A stretch of DNA of 64,000 nt from Pseudomonadota bacterium. Its GTDB lineage: Bacteria; Pseudomonadota; Alphaproteobacteria; Sphingomonadales; Sphingomonadaceae. Numbering within the stretch: the stretch's first letter is position 1; every line of letters begins with the position of its first letter. Below, piece after piece: positions 42,155-52,352 of the stretch. The translations under genes and the position numbers were made by a program. Location: positions 1 through 64,000 of the forward strand of contig JAEXAW010000071.1 in assembly GCA_023458055.1 (NCBI GenBank). The letters are read 5' to 3'. The notes below the pieces were generated by a model, which was not told the DNA's origin, did not search any database, and was given only the letters and a program-made list of their open reading frames with translations.

Positions 42155-43648
42155 TCAGTCGAACGCGGCTGCGATCAGCGCGCGGGTCGAAGCATCGAAC
42201 ATGTCGGTGCCTTCAGCTTCAATGGACTTGGCAATTTCCTTGCCCAATTCAACCCCGAACTGGTCGAACGGGTTGATCCCCATCAACATCGCGTTGACGA
42301 AGGTGCGATGCTCGTAAAAGGCGATGAGCGCACCCAGCGTGCGCGGTTCGACATCGTCCAGCAGAATATTGGTCGAGGGGCGGTCGCCTGCATAAGCGCG
42401 CGCGAGGTCGGCGTTGTCGCGGCCCGCCATCAAGGCCGCGCCTTGCGCGAAACAATTGATGAGGAGCGCCTTGTGATGCGCTGGATCAAGGTCTGATCCC
42501 GGCGTTTTCGACGCGACAAATTCTACGGGCACAAGGTGCGTGCCCTGATGGAGCAGCTGGAACACCGCATGCTGCGCGTCGGTCCCGACCCCGCCCCAGG
42601 TAATCGGCGCGGACGGGCGGCCCAACGGCTTGCCATCGGCGGTCACCGACTTGCCGTTGCTCTCCATTTCCAGTTGCTGGAGATAGGGCGGCAGCAACCG
42701 CAGCCGCTCGTCATAAGCAAATACCGCGCGGGTTTCGCAATGGCGCACCTGTGCGTAATAAAGATCAACCGCCGCCGCGAGGAAACAGACATTGTCGCGC
42801 CAATCGGTAAAGCGGAAATGGCGGTCCATTTGCGCCGCCCCTTCGAGCAAATTTTCAAACGCCTCCCACCCGAGCGCGAGTGCTTCCGGAAAGCCGATCG
42901 ACGACCATAGCGAATAACGCCCGCCGACGCTTTCGGCGAAGGGCAGGATGCGGGTATCGTCAATCCCCCACTCCACCGCTTTTTCGGGGTTGGCGGTGAG
43001 CGCGACAAAATGGCCCATCGGATCAATCACCCCGGCCTGTTCCATCCATTCCAGCACCGACCCCGCATTGAGCAAGGTTTCGGTGGTGGTGAAGGTTTTG
43101 GACGCAACCGCAACCAGCGTATGATGCGGATCAAAGCGTTTGAACACCTCCGCCAGCGCCGCCCCGTCGACGTTGGAGACAATCGCGACCTCATAGCGGC
43201 TATCATCGCGCCCGAGCGCATCAATCAGGAGTTCGGGACCAAGCGCCGAGCCGCCAATGCCGATGTGGAGCACATAGCGGATTTCGCCGAGGGCGCCCAT
43301 CTCGATGGCATCGACCAGCGCGCGCATCCGCTCATGCAGCATCCGCGCGACATGGACCGTCTCGGCATCCCCTTCGCCGCGCTCGGCGCTGTGGGTCGCG
43401 GCGCGGCCTTCGGTCACATTGACGATTTCTCCGGCGAACAAGCGCTTGCGGGCAGCATCCAGATCATGCGCGGCAGCGAGTTGTTCAAACGCAGCGAAGC
43501 GGTTGTGGGTCAGGTGCGTTTTGGAAAAATCAAACCGCAAGCCCGGGGTTTCCTTGACCAGCCAGTCGAGCCGCTCCGGATCCTGCGCAAACAAATCGGT
43601 GAGCTTTTTGTTCGCGCCGCTTTCCAGGGCCTTCCATGCTTCTGCCAT
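42155..43648 (-). CDS. pgi: Glucose-6-phosphate isomerase
   Basis: The 497 residues match Pgi: GIGGSALGPELLIDAL near 145, ASKTFTTTETLLNAG near 200, the DWRDN region near 300 and the catalytic Glu/His/Lys segment GGVGTDAQHAVFQLLHQGTH (partly shown) near 370. It links glucose-6-phosphate and fructose-6-phosphate. The start is ATG 43648 (MAEAWKALESG); the frame upstream is not coding. It is divergent from lepB across 150 bases that contain a weak TTGACC box at 43763. Confidence 0.95.
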   Translation of the reverse strand: MAEAWKALESGANKKLTDLFAQDPERLDWLVKETPGLRFDFSKTHLTHNRFAAFEQLAAAHDLDAARKRLFAGEIVNVTEGRAATHSAERGEGDAETVHVARMLHERMRALVDAIEMGALGEIRYVLHIGIGGSALGPELLIDALGRDDSRYEVAIVSNVDGAALAEVFKRFDPHHTLVAVASKTFTTTETLLNAGSVLEWMEQAGVIDPMGHFVALTANPEKAVEWGIDDTRILPFAESVGGRYSLWSSIGFPEALALGWEAFENLLEGAAQMDRHFRFTDWRDNVCFLAAAVDLYYAQVRHCETRAVFAYDERLRLLPPYLQQLEMESNGKSVTADGKPLGRPSAPITWGGVGTDAQHAVFQLLHQGTHLVPVEFVASKTPGSDLDPAHHKALLINCFAQGAALMAGRDNADLARAYAGDRPSTNILLDDVEPRTLGALIAFYEHRTFVNAMLMGINPFDQFGVELGKEIAKSIEAEGTDMFDASTRALIAAAFD

Positions 43649-43798
43649 CGTGGGTTTCCTATGCTGCTTTGATGCTTGGCGCCGCTCTACTAAACCTCTA
43701 CCCAATGCGCCAGTCGCGCCTTGATAATTTCCTGCCGGCCGCCCCGCATTGTCCATAAATCCTTGACCTTTCGTGCAATCTGCCTAAGTCGCGAACCT

Positions 43799-44689
43799 AT
43801 GCTCGAAACAAATATAGCGCCGGAATCAAGCGTGGCCGGACCGGTGCCCCCAAAGTCGGACGCAGTTGCGGACACAAGTCCCGACACCGAACCGCGCGAC
43901 GGCAGTTTCTGGCGTTTCCTGCTCCTGGTTGCTGTCGCCATGCTGGTGCTGCGCAGTTTCATCGTATCGCCGTTCAATATTCCGTCGGAATCCATGCAGC
44001 CGACCTTGCTGATTGGCGATTATCTGATCGTCGACAAAATGGCCTATGGCTATTCGCGCTATTCGCTGCCTTTTGGCGTCAATCTCTTTTCCGGGCGGAT
44101 TTTGAGTAAAATACCCGAGCGCGGCGATGTCGTAGTGTTCAAGGCCCCTCCCTCCAATCGCGACGATTATATCAAACGCGTGATCGGCCTTCCGGGTGAC
44201 CGTATCCAGATGCGCAATGGCTGGCTGTTCATCAATGATGCTCCGGTCAAGCGCGAGCATATCGGCGATGCGGTCATTCCGGTGACCGATAATATGCGCG
44301 CCGTCGCGGGTGCAGCGCCATGCTTCATGCCGGTATTCAACGCCAAGGGCGAGCGCGGCGGCGATCTGTGCCGCTATCCGCGTTATCGCGAGACGCTGCC
44401 CAACGGGGTCAGCTATGATACGCTCGACCTCATCAGCGGCGACATGGACACGACCGGCGTTTACACCGTGCCCGCCGATCATCTCTTCCTGATGGGCGAT
44501 AATCGCGACCGCAGCGCCGACAGCCGCTATCCGGCGGTCGATGGCGGCGGCATCGGCATTGTGCCGATGGAAAATTTGGTTGGCCAAGCGCGGTTCATCT
44601 ATTTTTCGACCGATGGCAGCGCAAGCTGGATCAACCCGTTCAGCTGGCCGGGCGCGACCCGCAGCGACCGGATCGGGATGACGCTGTGA
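43799..44689 (+). CDS. lepB: Signal peptidase I
   Basis: A 296-residue type I signal peptidase. After a 36-residue disordered start comes one membrane helix (about 37-55), then catalytic Ser65 in PSESMQPTL and catalytic Lys126 in YIKRVIGLPGD; GDNRDRSADSRY is the late conserved box. It removes Sec signal peptides at the outer face of the inner membrane. The start is ATG 43799. Its stop overlaps rnc (GTGA), so lepB, rnc and era form a coupled operon. Confidence 0.95.
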   Translation: MLETNIAPESSVAGPVPPKSDAVADTSPDTEPRDGSFWRFLLLVAVAMLVLRSFIVSPFNIPSESMQPTLLIGDYLIVDKMAYGYSRYSLPFGVNLFSGRILSKIPERGDVVVFKAPPSNRDDYIKRVIGLPGDRIQMRNGWLFINDAPVKREHIGDAVIPVTDNMRAVAGAAPCFMPVFNAKGERGGDLCRYPRYRETLPNGVSYDTLDLISGDMDTTGVYTVPADHLFLMGDNRDRSADSRYPAVDGGGIGIVPMENLVGQARFIYFSTDGSASWINPFSWPGATRSDRIGMTL

Positions 44690-45393
44690 CGATAAGCACC
44701 GGCCCCGCCTTCAGCGCGACCGAACGCGCCGCGCTTGAAACGCTGATCGGCAAATCGCCGCTCGATGAGGGGCTTTATTTCGAGGCGTTGACCCATGGCA
44801 GCCACGGCAGCAAAAGCTATGAGCGGCTTGAATTTTTGGGCGACCGGGTGCTTGGCCTGGCCATCGCCGACGCGCTCTTCTCGCGCTTTTCGGAAGAACC
44901 GGAAGGCAAATTGTCGAGCCGCCTCAATGCGCTGGTTTCCGGCGAACTGTGCGCCGAGATAGCGCGCGAAAACGGCATCGCGCCGATGATGCGGCTTGGC
45001 AAACAGGCGCGCGATGATGGCGGGCATAACAGCGTCAATATCCTTGGTGACGTCATGGAAGCGCTGATCGGCGCACTCTATCTTGAGCAGGGGCTGGAAG
45101 CGGCGCGCGGGTTCGTGCTGCGCTTGTGGGGCACGCGGCTCGAAAGCCAGATCGCCGCTCCCAAACATCCCAAATCTGCGCTACAGGAATGGGCAGCCGC
45201 GCATCAGCGCAAGTCGCCCGATTACCAGATTGTGAGCCGCGACGGGCCGCATCATGCCCCGCGCTTCACCGTCTCGGTTGCCATCGGCAAGCTTGCCGAG
45301 GCGAGCGCGACCGGTAGCTCGAAGCAGGAAGCAGAAACCGAAGCGGCGCGCGCGCTGCTCGCCAAGTTGGAAGAAATGGACAGGAAAAAGTGA
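44686..45393 (+). CDS. rnc: Ribonuclease III
   Basis: The 235 residues have the RNase III signature ERLEFLGDRVLGL near 45, the second acidic cluster NILGDVMEALIGALYLEQG near 120, and a C-terminal double-strand RNA-binding domain (about 158-230) ending GSSKQEAETEAARALL. It cuts double-stranded RNA in rRNA and mRNA maturation. The start is GTG 44686, overlapping the lepB stop; the stop overlaps era in the same way. Confidence 0.95.
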   Translation: MTISTGPAFSATERAALETLIGKSPLDEGLYFEALTHGSHGSKSYERLEFLGDRVLGLAIADALFSRFSEEPEGKLSSRLNALVSGELCAEIARENGIAPMMRLGKQARDDGGHNSVNILGDVMEALIGALYLEQGLEAARGFVLRLWGTRLESQIAAPKHPKSALQEWAAAHQRKSPDYQIVSRDGPHHAPRFTVSVAIGKLAEASATGSSKQEAETEAARALLAKLEEMDRKK

Positions 45394-46283
45394 CGCAAAA
45401 ATGCGGGTTAGTCGCCGTCGTCGGCGCCCCCAATGCGGGAAAATCGACGCTCGTCAACGCGCTCGTCGGTCAGAAGGTCGCGATTGTCAGCCCCAAGGCA
45501 CAAACGACACGCGTGCGCCTCATGGGCATCGCGATTGAGGGCGATACGCAAATCATGCTGGTCGATACGCCGGGGATTTTCGAGCCCGGACGCCGGCTTG
45601 ACCGCGCGATGGTCGCAGCGGCCTGGGGCGGCACGCAGGATGCCGATGTGATTGCGCTCATTGTCGATGGCAAGGGCGGCCTTGGCCCCAAGGTTGAAAA
45701 AATCGCCGAGGGCCTCAAGGACCGGCCCGAACGCAAATTCCTCATTCTCAACAAGGTGGATGTGGCGGATAAGGCCAAGCTCCTCGTTCATGCCGAAAAG
45801 CTGCATGTGATGGCGCAGTTTGACGAAACCTTCTTTGTGAGCGCGGCGACCGGAGATGGCGTTCCCGAACTCAAGGCCGAACTTGCCAAGGCGATGCCGG
45901 AAGGCCTGTGGCATTTCCCCGAAGATCAGGTGTCGGACGCAACCGACCGCATGACCGCCGCCGAAATTACGCGCGAACAGCTCTATCTCCAGCTGCACGA
46001 CGAACTCCCCTATGCGGCCACCGTCGAGACCGAAAAATATGAAGAGCGCGACGATGGCTCGGTTGAAATCCACCAGCAGATTTTGGTCGAACGCGCGACC
46101 CAGCGCGCCATCGTGCTCGGCAAAGGCGGGCAGCGTATCCGCGAAATCGGCACCCGCGCCCGCGCTGAATTACAGCAATTGCTCGGCGAAAAGGTCCATC
46201 TTTACCTGCACGTCAAGGTGAAGCCCGGTTGGGACGAGGACCGCGGCGTTTATCGCGACATGGGGCTCGATTGGGTCGATTGA
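45390..46283 (+). CDS. era: GTPase Era
   Basis: A 297-residue GTPase with G1 GAPNAGKST, G3 DTPG, G4 NKVD, and a C-terminal KH domain near 205-285 (VLGKGGQRIREIGTRARAEL). It binds the 3' end of 16S rRNA in 30S assembly. The start is GTG 45390, overlapping the rnc stop. The end is only 5 bases from the end of the next, convergent gene. Confidence 0.96.
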   Translation: MTQKCGLVAVVGAPNAGKSTLVNALVGQKVAIVSPKAQTTRVRLMGIAIEGDTQIMLVDTPGIFEPGRRLDRAMVAAAWGGTQDADVIALIVDGKGGLGPKVEKIAEGLKDRPERKFLILNKVDVADKAKLLVHAEKLHVMAQFDETFFVSAATGDGVPELKAELAKAMPEGLWHFPEDQVSDATDRMTAAEITREQLYLQLHDELPYAATVETEKYEERDDGSVEIHQQILVERATQRAIVLGKGGQRIREIGTRARAELQQLLGEKVHLYLHVKVKPGWDEDRGVYRDMGLDWVD

Positions 46284-46288
46284 GCGCC

Positions 46289-47176
46289 CTAATATAAGGT
46301 CCAATCCGCCCCATAGCCTTTGCAATCCGGCAGCGCGGCGTTGAACCAATAACTGCCGGATTCCGCCTTGTAGCGGATCGTCCGCGTAAACGTGCAGCGT
46401 GGGTCCGTGCGCACCGGAATGTCGGATTTTTTGAGTTGCTGCGCGCTATTATCCTTGTCGCGGCGCGATGATCCCGGATAGGCGGTCGCGACCGATTTAT
46501 AGATGAAGGCGGGCATGCCATTTTGTGGCTGGGCCGCAAGTTCGAGCGTTATGTCCTGGCTATACTCGTCATGGCAGACTCCGAGCCGCTTCTTCATATC
46601 CTTTTCGCTGAAACAGGCGCGGATGAGGGCGTCGCCACCGGTCGAAAATTTAGCCACCGGTTTGACCGTGAGGCCGCTTCCCGATGCCGTCACCCGAAAC
46701 CATTGAAGCGCGGATGAATTGGCGCCGCCGCCCGAATACATCTGCGAATAAATCCGCTTGACGCCGACGATCACCCCGCCGCCAGCGGCAGCCGATAATT
46801 TGACCATATACGGCCAAACCACAGGCTTCGTCCCGGTTTCGACAATCTCCATATCAGGCATGGCCGGATCATCGAACGGCAAGCTTGCGGTCAGCTTTTT
46901 GCCATCCTTGCGCTGCTCGACCCTCAGCCTTGGCGCAGCCGACGCATCGTCGGCCGGGGTTTCATCAGCAACGCACCAGACGCCATCGGTGCTACAAAAA
47001 TTTGCCGGCGCGGCCTTGCTCGCGGCGAGAGAGACGATCTGGTTTCCGGCCGCATCGCTGCGCTTACCGGAAAAATCTTTGGGGGCGTTGGCTTGCGCAA
47101 AGGCAGGCTGCGCCATGCCCAATGCGATCACTCCACCGATGAGCGCCAGCACCGCGCTGCCATAGCCGTTTCGCAT
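46289..47176 (-). CDS. Secreted hypothetical protein
   Basis: A 295-residue exported protein with a signal peptide ending PAFAQ near residue 28. The mature part has Cys residues at NFCSTDGVWCVAD, IRACFSEKD and GVCHDEYSQ, and a late pair in DPRCTFTRT and LPDCKGYG, consistent with several disulphides. No family recognised. It is a monocistronic gene, 17 bases downstream of topA on the same strand; readthrough from topA is possible. Confidence 0.7.
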   Translation of the reverse strand: MRNGYGSAVLALIGGVIALGMAQPAFAQANAPKDFSGKRSDAAGNQIVSLAASKAAPANFCSTDGVWCVADETPADDASAAPRLRVEQRKDGKKLTASLPFDDPAMPDMEIVETGTKPVVWPYMVKLSAAAGGGVIVGVKRIYSQMYSGGGANSSALQWFRVTASGSGLTVKPVAKFSTGGDALIRACFSEKDMKKRLGVCHDEYSQDITLELAAQPQNGMPAFIYKSVATAYPGSSRRDKDNSAQQLKKSDIPVRTDPRCTFTRTIRYKAESGSYWFNAALPDCKGYGADWTLY

Positions 47177-47192
47177 CCGTCCCTCCCTTGTA

Positions 47193-49799
47193 TCAGTCTG
47201 TTTTCGTGGCAGGCGCTTTCTTTGCTGCAGCCTTTTTAGCCGCTGGTTTCTTTGCCGCTGGCTTCTTGGCGGGTGCTTTCTTGGCCGCCGCCTTTTTGGG
47301 AGCCGCTTTCTTCTTGCCCTTGGCCGGACCCTTGGCGGCGCGCTCGTCGATCAGTTGCGCGGCTTCTTCACGCGTCAACTGGTCCTTGTCGATGGTTTTG
47401 GGGAGCGTCGCGTTGGTCGTGCCGTCGGTCACATAAGCGCCATAACGGCCGTCCATCAGCTTGATTTCAGCCTCCGTGCGGGGATGCGCACCGAGGATTT
47501 TGAGCGGTTCACGCGAAGCAGACTGCCGCCCGCGTCCCGGATTATTGGCCGCATCCGCAAGCTTCGCAACCGCTGCATTCATGCCCGTTTCGAACACCTC
47601 GGCGGTCGAAGACAGCCGCGCATATTTGCCGTTATGCGCGAGATAAGGGCCATAGCGACCAATGCTCGCGGTGATGTCGGCGCCGGTTTCGGGGTGCGGC
47701 CCGATGGTGCGCGGCAACGACAGGAGTTTGAGCGCCATCTCAAGGTCAAGCGGCTCGGGCACATCCTTGGGGATCGAGGCCATTTTGGCCTTCTTGCCCT
47801 CATCCTTGTTGCTTTCGCCAAGCTGGACATAGGGACCGAAGCGGCCGCTCTTGCGCGTGACGACCTCGCCGGTCACCGGATCAGTGCCAAGTTCGCCATC
47901 TTCCGCGCCGCTGCTATCGCTGCCACCGGGCTGCGCGAATTTGCGGGTATATTTGCACTCTGGATAGTTGGAGCAGGCAATGAACGGCCCGAACCGTCCG
48001 CCGCGCAGCGACAAGCGCCCTTCCCCGCATTTGGGGCAGAGCCGAGGGTCGCTGCCATCCTCATTTTCGGGGAACAGCAAGGGTGCGAGGAAGCTGTCAA
48101 TTTCGGCCATGATGTCCGACGGCTTCTGCTCCATCACCTCGGAGGTTTTGGGCTTGAAATCGCGCCAGAAGGCTTCGAGCACCGCCTGCCATTGCGCGCG
48201 GCCACCGCTGATATCGTCGAGTTCTTCTTCGAGGCCAGCGGTGAAATCATAGGACACATAGCGTTCGAAATAGCGTTCGAGAAATGCTGTTAAGAGCCGC
48301 CCGCTTTCCTCTGCAAAGAAACGGTTTTTTTCTACGCGGACATAGGCTCTATTCTTGAGAACCTCTAAGATGGACGCATAGGTTGAAGGCCGACCGATGC
48401 CGAGTTCCTCAAGCTTCTTGACGAGGCTCGCTTCGGAATAACGCGGCGGGGCCTGGGTGAAATGTTGCTCGGCATTGACCGCGCGTTTCAACGGCGCGTC
48501 GCCCTCGCGCATGATGGGAAGCAAAGCGCCATCCTCATCCTCGCCCTTGTCATCGCGGCCCTCTTCATAAAGCGCCATGAAGCCCGGAAATTTGACTACC
48601 TGCCCTGTCGCACGCAGCCCATGTTGGCCCGTGCCATCGGCCATTTCCACCACGGTGCGCTCAAGCTGTGCCGATGCCATCTGGCTCGCCAGCGCGCGCT
48701 TGTAAATGAGGTCATAAAGCCGCGCATGGTCGCCCGATCCCGCCTTGTCGCGGCTGAAATCGGTCGGACGGATCGCCTCATGCGCTTCCTGCGCATTCTT
48801 CGCCTTGGTCTGATATTGGCGCGGCTTTTCGGGCACGAACGCGCCGTCATAGCGTTCGGCAATCGCCTTGCGCGCCGCCGAAATCGCGCTGCCATCCATC
48901 TGCACGCCATCGGTCCGCATATAGGTGATCGCGCCGTCTTCGTAGAGATTCTGCGCGATCCGCATCGTGTGGCTTGCGGCAAAGCCCAGCTTGCGCGCCG
49001 CTTCCTGCTGCAAAGTTGAGGTGGTGAATGGCGGCGGCGGGTTGCGCGTCGCGGGCTTGGTTTCAACCGACTGCACGGTGAAATGCCCCGCCTCGACATC
49101 GCCCTTGGCGGCCATCGCATCGCCCTGTTGGCCGATGGTCAGGCGATCAATCTTGTTGCCGCGCCATTTGACGAGCCGCGCGGTAAAGCCCTGCCCGCCC
49201 TGCTCCATATCGGCGGTAACCGACCAATATTCCTGCGGTTTGAAGAGTTCAATCTCGCGCTCGCGGTCAACGATCAGGCGCAAGGCCACCGATTGCACCC
49301 GCCCCGCCGACTTGGCACCGGGAAGCTTTCTCCACAGCACCGGCGACAAGGTAAAGCCCACCAGATAATCGAGCGCGCGGCGGGCGCGATAGGCATCGAT
49401 CAAATCTTCATCGAGCCCGCGCGGATGCGCCATTGCATCGGTCACCGCAGCCTTGGTAATCGCGTTAAAGGTCACACGCTCGACCTGTGCGGGCAGCGCC
49501 TTTTTCTGGCGGAGCACCTCCTGCACATGCCAACTGATCGCCTCGCCCTCGCGATCAGGGTCGGTGGCGAGGATCAGCCGGTTGGCCTTTTTCGCCTCAT
49601 CGGCAATGGCTTTGAGCTGCTTCGCCTTGTCGCCATAATTTTCCCAGGTCATGGCAAAGCCGTCTTCCGGGTCAACCGACCCATCCTTGGGCGGCAGGTC
49701 GCGGATATGGCCATAGGAGGCCAGCACACGGAAATCGCGGCCGAGATATTTTTCGATGGTCTTTGCCTTGGCAGGCGATTCGACGATAACCAATTGCAT
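47193..49799 (-). CDS. topA: DNA topoisomerase I
   Basis: The 868 residues show the Toprim domain (MQLVIVESPAKAKTIEKYLG, DPDREGEAISWH), the catalytic Tyr in ITYMRTDG near 300, a zinc-ribbon unit with CPKCGEG and CSNYPECKYTR near 590, several GRYGPY/GRYGAYV repeats, and a Lys/Ala-rich tail (AAKKAPAKK repeated). It relaxes negative supercoils. It follows plsY, dprA and a membrane protein in one direction. The start is ATG 49799. Confidence 0.96.
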   Translation of the reverse strand: MQLVIVESPAKAKTIEKYLGRDFRVLASYGHIRDLPPKDGSVDPEDGFAMTWENYGDKAKQLKAIADEAKKANRLILATDPDREGEAISWHVQEVLRQKKALPAQVERVTFNAITKAAVTDAMAHPRGLDEDLIDAYRARRALDYLVGFTLSPVLWRKLPGAKSAGRVQSVALRLIVDREREIELFKPQEYWSVTADMEQGGQGFTARLVKWRGNKIDRLTIGQQGDAMAAKGDVEAGHFTVQSVETKPATRNPPPPFTTSTLQQEAARKLGFAASHTMRIAQNLYEDGAITYMRTDGVQMDGSAISAARKAIAERYDGAFVPEKPRQYQTKAKNAQEAHEAIRPTDFSRDKAGSGDHARLYDLIYKRALASQMASAQLERTVVEMADGTGQHGLRATGQVVKFPGFMALYEEGRDDKGEDEDGALLPIMREGDAPLKRAVNAEQHFTQAPPRYSEASLVKKLEELGIGRPSTYASILEVLKNRAYVRVEKNRFFAEESGRLLTAFLERYFERYVSYDFTAGLEEELDDISGGRAQWQAVLEAFWRDFKPKTSEVMEQKPSDIMAEIDSFLAPLLFPENEDGSDPRLCPKCGEGRLSLRGGRFGPFIACSNYPECKYTRKFAQPGGSDSSGAEDGELGTDPVTGEVVTRKSGRFGPYVQLGESNKDEGKKAKMASIPKDVPEPLDLEMALKLLSLPRTIGPHPETGADITASIGRYGPYLAHNGKYARLSSTAEVFETGMNAAVAKLADAANNPGRGRQSASREPLKILGAHPRTEAEIKLMDGRYGAYVTDGTTNATLPKTIDKDQLTREEAAQLIDERAAKGPAKGKKKAAPKKAAAKKAPAKKPAAKKPAAKKAAAKKAPATKTD

Positions 49800-49874
49800 T
49801 GTTTGTTATTTTCTCTTGTCTCACACGTACACGCGAGAGTGATGGTCTAAAATCATGCGGTCAAGAGGCGGTGT

Positions 49875-50540
49875 TCAGGCAAAAATATCCGCCCGCCGCT
49901 CCAGACCGCCATCCAGGCGAGCGAAGATCGCCGCTGCGCTAACCCACAACGCGGCCGTGCTGAGCGCAATCGGGATATTAAGAGCAAGGCTCTCGCCAAC
50001 CGAAATCACTTCATCATCGGCAGTGGCAAAAAGCGTTGCTATCCCGAAAATGGCGGGCAGCATCAAAACCAACATCGTCCCGAAGATCGCAAGCACATGC
50101 CCTTCGGTGATCGACCAGCTACCGCGCATCGCATCGGTGGCGTTGCTTTGTCGGGCGAACAAGGCGGGCACGGAAGCAAACCACCGACTGGCGAGGAAGA
50201 TGCCAGGAATGACCAACAGTAAAATGCCAGCGAGGCTCGCAATGCCGACCAAAAGCGAAATGCCGAAAATGGAACCAAGTCGCGGCTGGCGGGCATCTTC
50301 CGCAGAAATAATATGGTGCCGTTCCAGATAACGGCGGATCAGATGTGATTGGCCCGATAAGGTCACCATCAGCGAGGCTATCGTTCCCGCGACGGCTAGC
50401 CCATTTTCCGTCGGCAAGGCCACGTCACTGACAACGCCAACCAACGCTACCGCTGCGACCCATGCCAACACATAACCCAAATCATCCTTGATGCCTTCAA
50501 ACGAAGCCCCAAGAAAATCTCCAAATCCTGTCTGTTGCAT
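49875..50540 (-). CDS. Multi-pass membrane protein, unknown function
   Basis: The 221-residue protein has about five to six hydrophobic segments and the pattern GILLLVIPGIFLASRWFASVPALFA, as in glycerophosphodiester-phosphodiesterase membrane-domain-like proteins, with a FARQSNATDAMRGSWSITEGH loop after it. It begins one base after the dprA stop and is therefore in the plsY-dprA transcript. Function is not known. Confidence 0.75.
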   Translation of the reverse strand: MQQTGFGDFLGASFEGIKDDLGYVLAWVAAVALVGVVSDVALPTENGLAVAGTIASLMVTLSGQSHLIRRYLERHHIISAEDARQPRLGSIFGISLLVGIASLAGILLLVIPGIFLASRWFASVPALFARQSNATDAMRGSWSITEGHVLAIFGTMLVLMLPAIFGIATLFATADDEVISVGESLALNIPIALSTAALWVSAAAIFARLDGGLERRADIFA

Positions 50541-50541
50541 C

Positions 50542-51666
50542 TTACCCCCTCAATGAAACTTTGGCCCCTGCGTGGCGCTCGATGCGCCCGGCCAATTCCA
50601 GTTCCAATAAAACCAACTGCACTGCCGAAGCGTTAACGCCCGATTGGCGCACCAATTCGTCGATGCTGGTCGCGCTGTAGCTCAGCAAGCTTTCGATCCG
50701 CTGGCGTTCGCTGTCGTCGGGATCGGGCTGTGGTGCGGGCGCGGTGTCGGTGTAGCGCAGGGTAAAATCGCGCACCGCCCGCGTATCGAGCGGACGGATA
50801 CTTTCGATGACGTCGCCCGCATTCTGGATCAGCGTTGCACCGTCGCGGATGAGGCCGTTACAGCCTTGTGCGCGGGCATCGAGCGGCGAGCCCGGCACAG
50901 CCAGCACCTCGCGGCCATATTCTGCCGCCAGCCTAGCGGTGATGAGCGAACCCGAACGCGGGGCAGCTTCGACCACCACCGTGCCAAGGCTCAACCCCGC
51001 GATGATGCGGTTGCGATAGGGAAAATGGCGCGCCAGCGGTTCGGTCCCCGGGGGTTGCTCCGCGATGAGCAGATGATCGGTCGCGATTTTTTCCTGCAAC
51101 TCCGCATTTTCCGGCGGGAAGCTGATATCGATGCCGCTCGCGATGACGCCGATGGTCGCCTGCTGGAGCGCACCAATATGCGCGGCGGTGTCAATCCCGC
51201 GCGCAAGGCCGCTCACGACCGTGATGCCTTCCGACGCCAAATCCATCGCCAGTTGCCGGGCGAAGCGGCAGGCACCCGCCGACGCATTGCGCGCGCCGAC
51301 AATCGAAACCATCGGGCGCGACAGCCGCTCCAGCGACCCGCGCCAACTCAGCACCGGCGGCGCATTGGCAAGTTCGGCCAAAGCTGGCGGATAGCCAGTT
51401 TCGCCAAGGAAGAGATAGGCCGCGCCGAGGCGGTCAATCGCGGCAATCTCGGTTTCCACCGCCTTCAAGTCGGCAATGCGAACCGTGCGCCCACCACCCC
51501 GGCGCGCGAGTTCGGGCAAGGCTTCGAGCGCCTGCGCCGCATTGCCGAAACGCGAGAGCAGCTGGAAATAACTGACCGGCCCGATATTGGCGGAGCGGAT
51601 CAACCGCAGCCGGTTGAGGCGTTCGGTTGGGTCGATCGCTTGCGGGCGGAACGCCTGATCAGCCAT
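50542..51666 (-). CDS. dprA: DNA-processing protein DprA
   Basis: A 374-residue protein with an N-terminal SAM-like helical part, the Rossmann-type DprA domain (SIVGARNASAGACRFARQLA, VVSGLARGIDTAAH near 165, ITARLAAEYGREVLAVPG near 255) and a C-terminal winged-helix region (SIDELVRQSG). It loads RecA onto incoming single-stranded DNA in transformation. The start is ATG 51666 (MADQAFRPQ), inside the last codons of plsY. Confidence 0.94.
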   Translation of the reverse strand: MADQAFRPQAIDPTERLNRLRLIRSANIGPVSYFQLLSRFGNAAQALEALPELARRGGGRTVRIADLKAVETEIAAIDRLGAAYLFLGETGYPPALAELANAPPVLSWRGSLERLSRPMVSIVGARNASAGACRFARQLAMDLASEGITVVSGLARGIDTAAHIGALQQATIGVIASGIDISFPPENAELQEKIATDHLLIAEQPPGTEPLARHFPYRNRIIAGLSLGTVVVEAAPRSGSLITARLAAEYGREVLAVPGSPLDARAQGCNGLIRDGATLIQNAGDVIESIRPLDTRAVRDFTLRYTDTAPAPQPDPDDSERQRIESLLSYSATSIDELVRQSGVNASAVQLVLLELELAGRIERHAGAKVSLRG

Positions 51667-52279
51667 CGGTTTCAGCGGCAGCGGGCTTTGCGCCACCAAT
51701 GCGCGGCTCCTCGCCCTTCAAGAGGCGCGCGATATTCTCGCGATGCTTCCACAAGACGAGGAGCGCCAGACCGAGCGCCATCGGTATCATCGAAAGCGAA
51801 CCGAAGAAAATACTCGCAACCGGCGCAGACAAGGCAGCGGCCATGCCCGCAAGCGAACTGATCCGCGTGACGGCGAGCATGCCGAGCCAGACCAGCGCAT
51901 AGACCAGCCCCACCTTCCAGCTTAGCGCTGCAACAATGCCCATCAGCGTGGCGACGCCCTTGCCGCCCTTGAACTTGAGCCAGATCGGCCAGCAATGGCC
52001 GACAAAAGCCGCGATACCGGCAGATTCCATGAAATCGGCGCCGAAGAAATGCCCCGCAATCAGCACCGCTGCTGCACCTTTGAGCATGTCGAGGATCAGC
52101 GTTGCAGCGGCAAGGCCTTTGCGTCCGGTCCGCAGCACATTGGTCGCGCCAATATTGCCCGAGCCGATCTGACGCAGGTCGCCCGCGCCGGCAAGCCGCG
52201 TCAGGATGACACCGAACGGGATACTGCCGAGCAGATAGGCGATGCCCAGCGCCAGTGCCCCTTGTTGCCACAGGATCAT
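51659..52279 (-). CDS. plsY: Acyl-phosphate glycerol-3-phosphate acyltransferase PlsY
   Basis: The 206 residues have about five membrane segments and the PlsY motifs: GSIPFGVILTRLAG near 20, GSGNIGATNVLRTGRKG near 40 and GKGVATLMG near 105. It makes lysophosphatidic acid for phospholipids. It overlaps dprA by 8 bases. It is divergent from murI across a 73-base gap. Confidence 0.95.
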   Translation of the reverse strand: MILWQQGALALGIAYLLGSIPFGVILTRLAGAGDLRQIGSGNIGATNVLRTGRKGLAAATLILDMLKGAAAVLIAGHFFGADFMESAGIAAFVGHCWPIWLKFKGGKGVATLMGIVAALSWKVGLVYALVWLGMLAVTRISSLAGMAAALSAPVASIFFGSLSMIPMALGLALLVLWKHRENIARLLKGEEPRIGGAKPAAAETDG

Positions 52280-52352
52280 TCATGGTCCCTTTTCATCTTA
52301 TGTTCCGCTCTCTCTAGCCAATCCCGCACCCGCGCGCTAGAGGCTCGCAGCG

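Noticed and set aside
43763..43790. lepB promoter TTGACC-16-TAAGTC
   Set aside because: The -10 box is too poor to list as a feature.
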